Below the pieces are notes generated by a model, which saw only the letters and a list, made by a program, of their open reading frames with translations, did not search any database and was not told where the DNA came from. A stretch of DNA of 64,000 nucleotides from Astropecten irregularis (taxonomy: Eukaryota > Echinodermata > Asteroidea > Paxillosida > Astropectinidae): positions 21,249,217 to 21,313,216 of the forward strand of contig OZ020246.1 of the NCBI GenBank assembly GCA_963971285.1, written 5' to 3'. This document shows positions 11,501-23,500 of this stretch, one piece after another. Positions within the stretch are counted from its first letter, which is position 1. Every line of letters begins with the position of its first letter. The position numbers and the translations under genes were made by a program.

Positions 11501-14500
11501 AAGCCCGGCGTGGACAGTGGCCTGTTGCACTGAAGGCTGCTGGTCCGGCCTGCAAGTGAGTGAGTCCACAGAGCAGCTTCTTTCGATAACATCACCATCG
11601 TCCATCGCAAGATCTCACTAGAATCAATTCCACCAACTTACTACCACATACTTCCCTCGGCCAACACTTTGTTTAATTTTGCAGAGGGGAGGGGAGAGAG
11701 GGAAAAGACCAAAAGCGAGTTTGATTACCTTCCGGCAGTGAAGAGGGATCCGTTGGCTGCGCCAAATGTGGAACAGCAAACAAAAAGTGGAATGAGCCAT
11801 GCCATGGGTCCCAGGGTACGCTCAGCGAGGGTCTACAAGACAAGACAGGTGTGTTGGACGCGACACCGTGACATTCAGACAAGGGCAATTTATGCACACA
11901 GAGCTTCTTTCGTCTATTTGCTCTTTTGTTTCCCGAAACGGGAAGAACATTGGCAACAAATATTTACTTCCTTGATAAATTGCACTGGATCTCTGAGTCT
12001 CAATTTTTTTAACGTCAATTCAGAATTCTTTTCCAATACCCAGGAGTGTGTATGTAACAATGGTGAGGATAGGGGGTGTAGGACTGCGAGGATGGTTCTG
12101 GGTGGTTTACACCGGCAAGTACATTGTCCTGTACTCAAATTAGGACCGCCTGAGAACAATCTGAAAACTCCTTGGGGAAATGTGCATGTTTTCTTTTCTA
12201 ATCAGCATTCACATTTTGGAAGTTTGTTTTTGTTGGGGGGGGGGGGGGGGTGGAAGGAGTCCTTTTCATGAACAAGTTCCTTAATTGTAACATTCCAACT
12301 TAAAAAAATATTTTTTGGACTTTTTCACATCCCAATTGATGTCCTTTGTGATTAATAGGCATGATGGTCAAAAAGGCCAAACAGTGGTTTAAAACGGACT
12401 AAAGATTTTTCTTGATTAACAGAAATCCGTATGGGAATAAAATTCAATGGGTGAAAAAAGCACACTCAGGATCATAGTTTAACTGCAAGAATGCCCCATC
12501 ATTAAAAAAAAACACCTACTCTACAAAATGATTACTTCCTGAGTCTATAGTTAGGTCGTCATTTATTTCAGATCCAGTGCAATTTATCAAAGCCAAGCAA
12601 ACAGGAAGGAAAAACCATGAAACAGACGACAAAGTCAATGTCCCGGAAACCCAAAAAGTTAGTTGAGCATGAGCGAACAGAAACCACACTTCATAAACAT
12701 GAAAGCAAGCAAAACATGAAAGACCATGTTAATACAAATCATAATGATACACACAGTGAACTGATGCGAGCAAAACACACAATGAAAGCGCTGCAAACAT
12801 CAATGATGAAAAATTGCAAAATGAAAAAAAAATGGAGACAAAAAAATAACCACCACACCAAAAAGACACCATGGTCTGACTCTATAGTCGGTTTTGGGAG
12901 AGTTTTGAAAAAAAATTCTTGTTTTGAGTTACGGGTGCCCAAATATCAAAAGATCAACTAGATCATCTGTTTTCTATAACGATGAATACAATCAAAACAG
13001 CATGATAAAATTAAGAATGATCCCAAAAGGAATTGGTTGAGTTAATCCAGACAAGGCAAGAGTAATGCCAGATCAGATCCTCAGTTGCCTCAGATCATTT
13101 CAGTCCATGGTGACCCTTAGGTGTGCTGATTTCGTTTTTTGTCAAGGGTAGGTAGGGAGGTTGTCCTGTCAAGACTCGGAGCGAGCACAGAGAGGGAAAG
13201 AGAGAGAGAGGGAGTGCACTGATACCTTCCGGCAGTGAAACAGGTGCCGTTGGCGGCACCGAACGTGGAGCAGGCGACTGCGACCGGCATGAGCCACGAC
13301 ATAACACCTAGGGTACGGTCAGCAAAGGTCTGCTCGTTGGAAGAGGATGAGATTAAGACCCCACCCACCGAGAGACGTCATGCAAGAAGAGAGAGAGTCC
13401 GATAGGAGGAGATAAGACAGAAGAAGGAAAGGAAATAGGGGGAGGTATAAAGAAAAGGAGGGAAAACGATGAAAAACGAAAAGAAAAACAGTTTTTAAGG
13501 GAAATTCCGTGGTGACTGGCATGACAAGTGATCCTTCGTTGATGGTGAGCGGAAAGCTTGCCCTGACCTGGCTCTGGTTTAGGGGTTGTACAATGTATAG
13601 CCTTGTTATTAGGGGCACACAAGTATTCCCACTTCGAATTTGCAATTGCATTTTACACAGCAGGAAATAACATATTTTAACTGCATTTTTGTGTGCCATC
13701 ATGTGCAATGCACGCTATTGGTGCAAAAACTCAATATTAAGTATGGCTGAAGCTCAGGCCCTTCAATGGCCTCGGTATAGAACTTGTGCAAAGACACACT
13801 GTAGCAGTATTCCATAATGACAATGTCAAAATACAGCAACTGACTGCATTAAGTGGCAAGAACTGCGACAACGACTCGTTGGGCAAGAAGCATGGTGCAA
13901 CAAAGCACTTCTGCTGGAGCTCTCTAGTCTCTACACCAGTTTTGGGCAGGGCTTAGGGGAGCAAGAGTTGATTTGACGAAGCCCTACGATCGATCTGAAC
14001 TCAAGTTACGAAGGATAACCCATCATATCCTATGTAGGGCTGAAATGCCTCATACATCCTATGATTGATAGAAAGTTACGATGGGTTAGGTGAAATCAAC
14101 GCCAGGACTACTAGTGAATGGGGTCAAAGGTTGAGTCAGAATTAGGCTTCCCTCCCAGAGGATCACATGTCATACCAGTCTTTGTGGAATTACCTGGGAA
14201 GAAAAATGATCAAATGTTAATAATCAGTCATGACCTACTGTCTTGTGACCTGCGACACAAGTATTATCTAGATGGAACTATTCAATCTGTGGTATTGTAG
14301 CTATATGCCATGATCCCGGAGGTCAATCAACTGAATAGTGCAACAGCAATGGGAGATGTTTCAAGCTCTAGTTGGCAGTAAATGCTTATCTCCGTTACTA
14401 CGGAATCTCGATGGAGAAAAGAGAAGTTCATCATTTGGCAGCCAAAGATTTTCACAATATCAGGGGCTTCGGTTCACAGCCCTAATAACCAACATTTGTT

Positions 14501-17500
14501 TGCCGTAAATAACACGTGGTAACATGCTGTTCTAAACTGCCTCTATTGTGTCAAACATCTCCGACCTCTGTAAGGCAAACTCAAAGTATGCGTAAAGTTG
14601 CAGCAGTTAATTTCATCATCTTCTACCATCAAGTCCTCATTCAACTCCTGAATGGTTTTAAAAGGAAACCACCCTATATATAGCCTTGAGAGTTTTACAT
14701 CACTCAAGGAAATATCAACAGAAGATTGAAGATGGCCTGTCTGTAAGTTTATCAAATTTGGGCCGGGTGAAAATCATAATCCGTTCATTAGCTATTAAAC
14801 TTTATACTGAGATTCTGAAAGTTTGTAAACTTCAAGTTCTCAACTTTTCAAAGACCAGGGGTCGATTTCACGAAGCCCTACAATCGATCGTATCTCGAGT
14901 TACGAAGGATAACCCATCGTATCCTACGCCTATTGCAATGCTTCATATGTCATATACAATTGATAGTAAGTTACGATAAGTTTGGTGAAATCGACCCTAG
15001 GAAAGTAAGCAAAAGCATGATTTAACCCCAAATCCAACAAAAATACAGACAGTATGTATACAAGTTCTTAAATCATGTCAGAGCATTGTTGATTTCAGCA
15101 TAAAATATTAATGTTAAAAAACAAAATCGAAATGACAAATTTAAAACTTTGAAAAACAATATACAAATCAAAGGTGCGCAAATGTGCAGATCTACTCTTT
15201 GGAACGGAAATTACTGAGTGATTATCGTGCCGTGAAAGTTTTGCATTCGAACTGTGATTAAGAAATGAAACTAAAAATGTGTACAAGAAAACACAGCACA
15301 AATGATGTGATGTGAGTTTCAGGGCCATAGCACACTCGATCAAAGTCATTTAAAAAATAATTTCAAAAATAGGAAATAATGACAAGAAGGAAAAAAGAAA
15401 GTTCACCCAAGAAATGGAGAAAAACAAATAATACAGTATTATTTTCAGATGTACTGAGTTCCATCTTCTAAATTCTGAGAAAAAAATCAGAAAACCACAC
15501 GGAATACAGACACAAAAACAGACAAAGACAGATAATAAGTAATAAAACTCGCACAACAATGAGGAACCCAACGTAAATATTTGAGCATGATATTTGTCAG
15601 GAGTTGTGCTTGGTAGTTCCCATCCACCAACCAGAACATGATCCCAAAACCTCTACCCTTGTAGAAAATTAAACTATGGATTATTTCCCCCAAAGTCCCT
15701 GTTTCTGTTAGAATTCCGACACCCTTTAAATTAACTGGAATCCCCAAAATTACAAGCTTTTCAAACATGAACAGGATTTGTCCGTGGACAGTAGCACCCA
15801 CATTAATTAACCTTTAAATCCCAAATCTGCATATAATTGTAGGTTTTTGGAGAATGAAGCCCTGGCCTGTTTGTTTCAGGCAAGTGTGATTAGTGATCCT
15901 GCTGATCCGGATCCCATTTAGCATATCCTGCATGGGATGGGGAGCAGCGTTTGGGAGCAGGATCACTGATGATCACATTCCTGAAACAAACAGGCCCCTA
16001 GTATGACCCTGGCACAGTATGAATGTTATTTGCAATTAAACCCAAATTGTCCAAGGTCTAAGGAATAAGCCACAATGAAGGGTGTTGGATTTTGGTGGAT
16101 ACAGGACATCTCTTTATCCCAAATGTCTTATGGGGTTAGGTTTAAATACCACCGACCAATCCATTAAGCTCCGCCCCCTCCCACTATGTTCCCGTCCTTT
16201 CACAGCCGTATAGCTCATATCCAATTAACAGACTGAAGTCTGATATGCCAGCATGGAATGCGTGACACAAATATTCGGTACGGTATGGTATTGGTGAGAA
16301 ACAGCTAGTATTCATTACCCACGCGTGCAGTGAGTAGCCCGAGTATATCACCCGTTCTACTCTGTGCCACACTATGTACGAACGTCTGATACATGCACGC
16401 ATGCCAATTTTATGCAATGCGGCACATCAGCCAATCAGATCTGTTTTGAGAACATTTCTGTCAGGATCGTGGCAGAATTGGTAAAAACCAAGAGGTCAGT
16501 GCTGGGTTGGCTTGCATAATTAATCAGGAAATCTGCACACATGTGATAGACGCTCGCTCGCTGTATGGTGAGTGCGGGGCTCACCGGATCAGTCTATGCG
16601 ATTATTCAGAGAAAGACATACATGTACACACACAGACAAGAAGAAACCGGATACCGACAGTGATAGAAAAGGAAGAGGGTTCAAGACCAAAGTGCCAATG
16701 CCATACCACTGCAACGGCGCCAGACTGTAGCAACTCCTCCGGCGACATGACGGTGAAATATGCGATGTTGACCAGCAGATACAGAACGGTTACCAGCGGG
16801 ATACCGATGATAATGGCCAAGGGTAAATTTCTATACGAATAGAGAAATGAAACCAGAAGTGAACAAAGATAAGAAAAAAAACCACCATTTTATTTTGTGC
16901 TGTCACCATTGACCACAATTTCTCCAATATCAAAATTGAAGAATCTGGGCCGGGTCGCTTTCACGAAGCCCTACGACTGATCGTAACTTGAGTTGCGAAG
17001 GATAACCAATCGTATCCTACGTAGGGCTGCAATGTATCATCCTGAGACTGATAGTATTAAAGTTACGATGAGTTTGTGAAATCGATCCCTGATCTGGCAA
17101 CTCACTGTCAGCGTTCATAGCCAGGGCGGGGGCCATCCCGCACGCACGCTTTGGCTGCTCATATGATATCTAACAACAGGGGCCCATTTCACGGCCCTGC
17201 TAAGCACAAAAATTCACTAAGCATGACATTTCTGTCTTAATAAAAACAGGGTTAACAACCAAATTTTCATGTGTTGCGTATCGCAATTGTGATTGTTCTT
17301 TGTCTGTTGTTTGGGGAAAGATTCGCTGACCATGAATATGTATAAAATGAAATTTTCAACGATGGTTTGTTTTATTGGGCAAGACATTTTTGTGCTAAGC
17401 AAATTTTTGTGCTTAGCAGCTCCATGAAATTGGCCCCAGGTAACTTGAATGTTGATCTGAGTCTATGTGACGGCCCCCTAGTATGGCAGCCCCTACTAGT

Positions 17501-20500
17501 ACAAGTCAATAACTGGAGACCAGTGCCTACAGACTTTGTCATTCATCACAAGAGGGCGCTGTACAGATTGTCTGGGGGTTGCAGCAAAACATTGCACAAA
17601 TCTCACAATCAATGTACATGTACTTTAATACTGATAATGAAATGTATCTACAAATAGATTTTATTAAAATCCATTCAAAGAATACCGAGAAATTTTGATA
17701 TTTTGGACATAAAGCTTTAATGCTGTGTGAAAATGATATCAAAACAGCGCCCTCATCGGTTTAAAAACTTTAAAAGCCTATCAGGTAATGATCTGTGAGG
17801 TATTTTAGGGCCAATTTCACGGCGCTGCTTAGCACAAAAAATTGCTAAGCATGACATTTCTGTCTTAATAAAAACAGGGTTAACAACCAAATTTCCATGT
17901 GTTGCGTATCGCTTGTGATTGTTCTTTTGCTGTTGTTCACTGATCATGGATATGAAATGGAATTTGTAATGGTGGTTTGTTTTATTTAGCAAGACATTTT
18001 TGTGCTAAGCAAAATGTTGTGCTTAGCAGCCCCATGAAATTGGCACCTGCTATATTTTATCTTGTACATAGTGGTATTTCTGCTTCAGGAGTGTTTTACA
18101 ATACTGACCTGTACGGATTGATCAATTCCTCTGTGATGTAGTTCAGCTGATTCCTGTTATTCAAGTAAAATAAAAATTAAATTTTAATTTAGTAATAATA
18201 GGTTCATTTTGCAATTTCTGCCATAAATGCCTTACATTGGCAGACCAAAGAGCTCATTTAGTGCAGACCCCTGAACAGGCTGGTAGCCCCTTGGAATCAA
18301 GTTGGAAGCCCATGAGACTCAGCTTAGCCACACCTGGGACTCAGGATGGAAGCCCCAGATCTCAAGTTGGTGGACGCTGCAACTAAAATTCTAGACCCAA
18401 GCCAACTACAATTAGGAGATATAGGCCCTAACTCACCAGCCATCGTAAGCCCACAGACCCTGGTAGAATGCAATGCCATAGGCAAAGACATTGACGGTGG
18501 AGCCCTCAAATGAAACAGAAGGTGATAAGTAGCGGGTATTGCCTGCAAAGAAAGACAGAGGAAAAACACAGAGAGATAATAACCACTCAAATCATTAGCC
18601 CAAGACTAACCTTTCCGGCTTTGCTCTGAACATAAGCCCCGTTGGCGTGTGTGTTTTACATACTGCATGTAACCAAGCTTCATCAAGGCTTTCATGGTCG
18701 CCTGATTTAAACGCGTCTTCCAATTGGTCAATGTGCACAGTTTGATTGACAGGTCGGAAGGGTCCATTCATCGGGAGATAAGCTCTAGGGTGGAACCTCC
18801 ATCATGTCCTCATCGTTGACCCTGGGTACTTCTCCAGAGCCTGCCAAATTGGCAACAAACTGAAACCAGCTCTGCCATTTCAGGAAGTGTTCTTTTCAAA
18901 GTACTCACCTTGGAACAGCTTGACAAAACCGATTATGATGATGATGACCAAAGCTATCAGCTTGGCCGCCGTGAAGAAATTCTGCACCGCGGTAGCCCAC
19001 TTCACACTAGCACAGTTGATGAACACAATGAGTACTGTAGAAACAGAGCAAAGAAATATTAGGGAAAGACAGTGGGGATAGAACAAGACAAGAATGCAAG
19101 ATAATGAGTCAGACCTGGAATTTCACTAGAGGCCACAAGAGGCTTTGGCCTTAAAGGCCATGGCCTTAGTGGCCGATTGATCCCTCTTAAAACATCTGCT
19201 TTGGCTTCTACTCCAGAACAATTTTACACATCCATTTTAAAGTCAAAGGTAACAGAGGCTCCAAACGAATGGAGCCCCGCCTTTAGCCATTAGCAAATAA
19301 TATGACCATTCATTACAGCTTTTGGATAATGGAGATTAGGCTGAAGCCAGAGCCAACATTTGAAAAAAGTCCCACAGACACTTTGTTTGTTTGTTTCACA
19401 CGGATCTGGATGTCAGCAACTAAATTCCTTGAACCAATGAAGTAAGTTTTCTTTTGTGGGTTTATTAGATGATTTCATAACCTTGCCAAGCCTAAGCAAT
19501 CCACATTTTCTTCAACTTAAAATCTGAAAAGCATGGATGAAAGACATCTTTCCATAAAATTCTGACAAAAACAAAGTGCTAAGTTTCAGACAAGAGCTTT
19601 TTCTCTTTGTAAATCCCCCACATTAGTGAGGTCAATCCATAACTGTCAACGGGGTTTCAGAACGTACACCTGTAGTTGTGTTATTATGCCGAGGGGTTTA
19701 CATATTTATAAGCATTGACAGATTTGCAGATTGTGTGAAAAGTCAGCCGTCTGCCAACAAACAAAATTCAGCCCAATCTTGAGAATGCCAACGAAGCACT
19801 TGAGTATTTTTTCTCCTTTCTTTTCATCTCATGATTTTTCTTTTGTTTGACTTAGAGGAAGTTGGACGGATAAATTTATACACATTCAAGTGGGTACTTG
19901 TCAGATCTGAGTTTTATATAGCAAACGTTTTTACAATTTTTTATTTTACTTCTGCTGTGGTCACTTCAGAAAAACAAACTCCTTGGCATATGTTTCAAGC
20001 TGTTAAGTGTAGTGGCGTGCATGAATGGATTCATAAGAATATCACCCCTCAACTGTGTGTTGGACAATTTTTTTGCACTGCTGACTTTTTCAGTTTAAAA
20101 AAAAATTGCGATTTCACAAGACAGAAAATATATATATGTCTGTGAGTCCTTTGCATTCTATACTTGAATTTTGAATTTGCTTCTTTGGGCAAAGAAAAAA
20201 TATCAGGTCGAACCGGGACTTGAAGTTAAGTACATATTTTGCTTGGAGAAAGGAAGGCCTGACATTTCGATCTTTTTAGCAGGACATTTTTCAAAGGCCA
20301 AAAATAGCCTTTGGGAAAAGTCCTGCTAGGATCAAAATGTCAGGCCCTCCTAACTCCAAGCATTTCATATATTTCAGGTTATTATTTTGGCTGATGAGCA
20401 GTGTGCAGCAGTTTATTTCTTGCATTAAATAAATATTTGTTTACTGTTTTTTTTTGTGAATGCAAGAGGGTTCTTTAATTCAAAAGGCAGATGCAGACAA

Positions 20501-23500
20501 GAATGGATATTTTTGTAGTATTAAAACTGAAAATATGACGTGACTACCATGAAACATGAGTCACAGACAACAGCAACACAGAGATAATGAACGCTGATCA
20601 TGAACAAAAATTAGTATGGTCATTTGAAATGATATAGACAAGTGAGACAAGGAATGAATATGGAATAAAGTCAGCCTGAGGACTTGTGTGATTTCACAGA
20701 CAAAATATTGTCCAATTTGTCCAATTTCCAGTGAAATAAGAGCATGAAAAAGTTAGGATTTTTCTTCTATTTTGGGAAGTTTTTTGGGGGACCCCACTTG
20801 TGAAATTTTCATCCAATTTGGTGCTTTGACGAGCGAAATCAACATAAATTATTGGGCCAATTTCAAAGAGCTGCTTAAGCACACCTTTATCAAACAGGAT
20901 TACCAACAAAATTTTCATGTGAGGTTTCCTGCTTTTGACTTGTATTCAGCCATTGTTTGCTGAGCATACCATTCACAAGGAGCTTTGGATGGAATAATGT
21001 TTTTATTTACCAAGCTCTTTGGTGCTTTAGCAAATTTTGGTGCTTAAGCAGCACAATGAAATTGGCACCAGATCACACGCCAAGTAAGACAAGTTATTGG
21101 TAACACACAAAAAAAGTTTCCTTAAGGAGAGGGCATTACTTACAGATGGCCAGAGTCGCGAACATCTTGACAGCGATTGTCGGCGGACCGCAGTCATTGC
21201 TAAAGAACGGCTCGGCCACGTAGGCCCCAAAGCTGAGTGCGATGATGGACAGACTGGATGGTTTGATGACCAGGGTGGATGTCCAGGAAAAGAGGTAGGC
21301 GGGAACGGGACCCAGGGCGAAGAGGTAGGCGTACTCTGCACCAGACTTGGGTATGACCGTGCCAAGTTCGGCATAGCATAACGCACCTGGTGGAGATGGA
21401 TGAAATGGACCGGATGGACGTGATTGGTGATGAGAGTGATATGTGTCAGAGTGAGAGTATGGGGTAATGAGGACTGATGCTCAACAAGGTATCAGTGCCA
21501 TGAAGATATTCCAGCATTATACTGTGTTGACTTGCGAGCTCAACCTTTAGAAATTGGTTCTCAAGTTCCAAGACGGGACTTTCATCTACCATTCCTCCTC
21601 GGAAGATGAGGAAGTTAAGGAAATTTGGATATGACAGGAGTCTGATCACTGACTCAATAGTGACATTCTCCATAGCTGATCAGGGGTCGATTTCAGGAGT
21701 AACTCGAGTTACGAAGGATAAACCATCGTATAGGCCCTAGGGGACCAATCTTACGTAGGACTGCAATGCATCATAAGTCCTACGATTGATAGTCAGTTAC
21801 AACGAGTTTAATGAAATCTACCCCAGAGCCTACAGATAAAAACTTCTAACAATGGGCCTGTTTGTTTTGCAGCGGAATTTGATCGTTATTATTTGATCTT
21901 GCCAATCCACATCGCAGGCAGGATATGCTAAAATGGGATCCGGAGCAGCTTTTGCGCGAAGGATCACTGATTGCGTGCCTGAAACAAACAGGCCCAATTT
22001 TCCGAAGACCCCCCCCACCCCCACTTCACAAATACATATACTGGGCACTGTAAACCTGAATACAGTACTCATGTTGAGCTCCGTAAATCTGCTGAATTTC
22101 ACAGACTTGGTCAGTGGAATTCTCCAAGCGGCACTGATTTCTTTAATGCATTGAAATATCCACCATAACATAACGAAGGATCATGTCCTTGACACAAATG
22201 TTGTCAAATATGTATACCGGTACAATGGGTTTAATAGTGATACCGACCAAACAGAAAATCTCCTTCAGAAAAAAAAAGAAAGAGAAAATCTGCAGAGTCA
22301 TCGGCTGAGAATCAAGTCTCTGAAAAATATGAGTCAAATGTCGCACAGTGTGTTTCTGAGACATGACCAAACAAACATGGAGGGAACTCATAGTAATACC
22401 AAAGATTCCAATTTTTGAAGTGGTACATATCGCCACAATTAATGCAGCATACTAAAGAAAACATATGCCACATTCACATTTCTTATAAAATAAGCTCTTT
22501 CTGTTTATAAAGAAAACTCATGTTTGTCACTTGTGGGACATGACTCATTTTGACAGAGCAGATCATGTACGTATACATATGAGCAAGTTCCTAAAGTGAC
22601 TATCTCTCAACCACTGGTCTTGTGCCTGGTACCCGTGGAACATTTGGTATACAGGTTACCAAGCAAAATCCATCAGTGATTGACAGATAGTCGCTGATCG
22701 AACTTGCTCAATGATACTAACCTGTGGATGGAAGGACAAAGAAAAACATATAATGAAAAGGGAGAAAGTTTGGTCTTGTTTGTGATTGACAGGCAGCCCT
22801 GGAAAGATGAGTGGCACCTCTGTCGCGTCGGATGATGATGATGGTGATGATGATGATGTCATACTGAATGACCAATGGCAGCCCCTCTAGGTCACCGTGG
22901 CACTGACCAACCACTCCTCGTCCATTTTCTACTCACGGATGCAGATGGCCGCAAACATCTTGGTGATCGCGGCGGGCTGTTCGCAGTCGTTGCCGAAGAA
23001 GGGCGTGACCACGTACTGGGCGAAGCTCAAGGCGATGATGGAGAGGGAAGAGGTCTTGATCATGAGGGTAGACACCCAGGCAAAGAGGAACCCCACCGGG
23101 TTACCCAGGGTATCCTTCAGGTAATAGTACTCCCCGCCCGATTTGGGTATCAGACAGCCGAGCTCAGCGTAGCATAGAGCGCCTTAGCAACAACCACAAT
23201 GACAACAACAACAACAAACAAAAGTGTGAAAATCAAAAATGCAAACAATTAATTGAGACAGATGTTACCCGACTTACATGTAAAACTACCGGTAATATAC
23301 AAATTCCTGAAGTGACATGACTGTGAACATACCAATACCAATGAGGTACGGCATATTACGATGACAATTTGATGCTGAGAACACGCCCTCGACCACCCAC
23401 GAGGTTAAGCGTACGCCGCCCGCCAGAGTGACCCGTTCCACATCCGCAGTGCACGGTACGGTGAGCACGAGGGACGCGGACCAACAGGATATAACAGGCA

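Noticed and set aside
12617-12961. Lysine/histidine-rich open frame between the exon 8 copies
   Set aside because: The composition reflects A-rich DNA and there is no motif; it lies in an intron.
21097-21381. Plus-strand open frames overlapping the transporter exons (also at 22875-23177, 18887-19081 and 7370-7564)
   Set aside because: They are mirror frames of real minus-strand exons; they have no conserved motif and their ends do not match splice sites.
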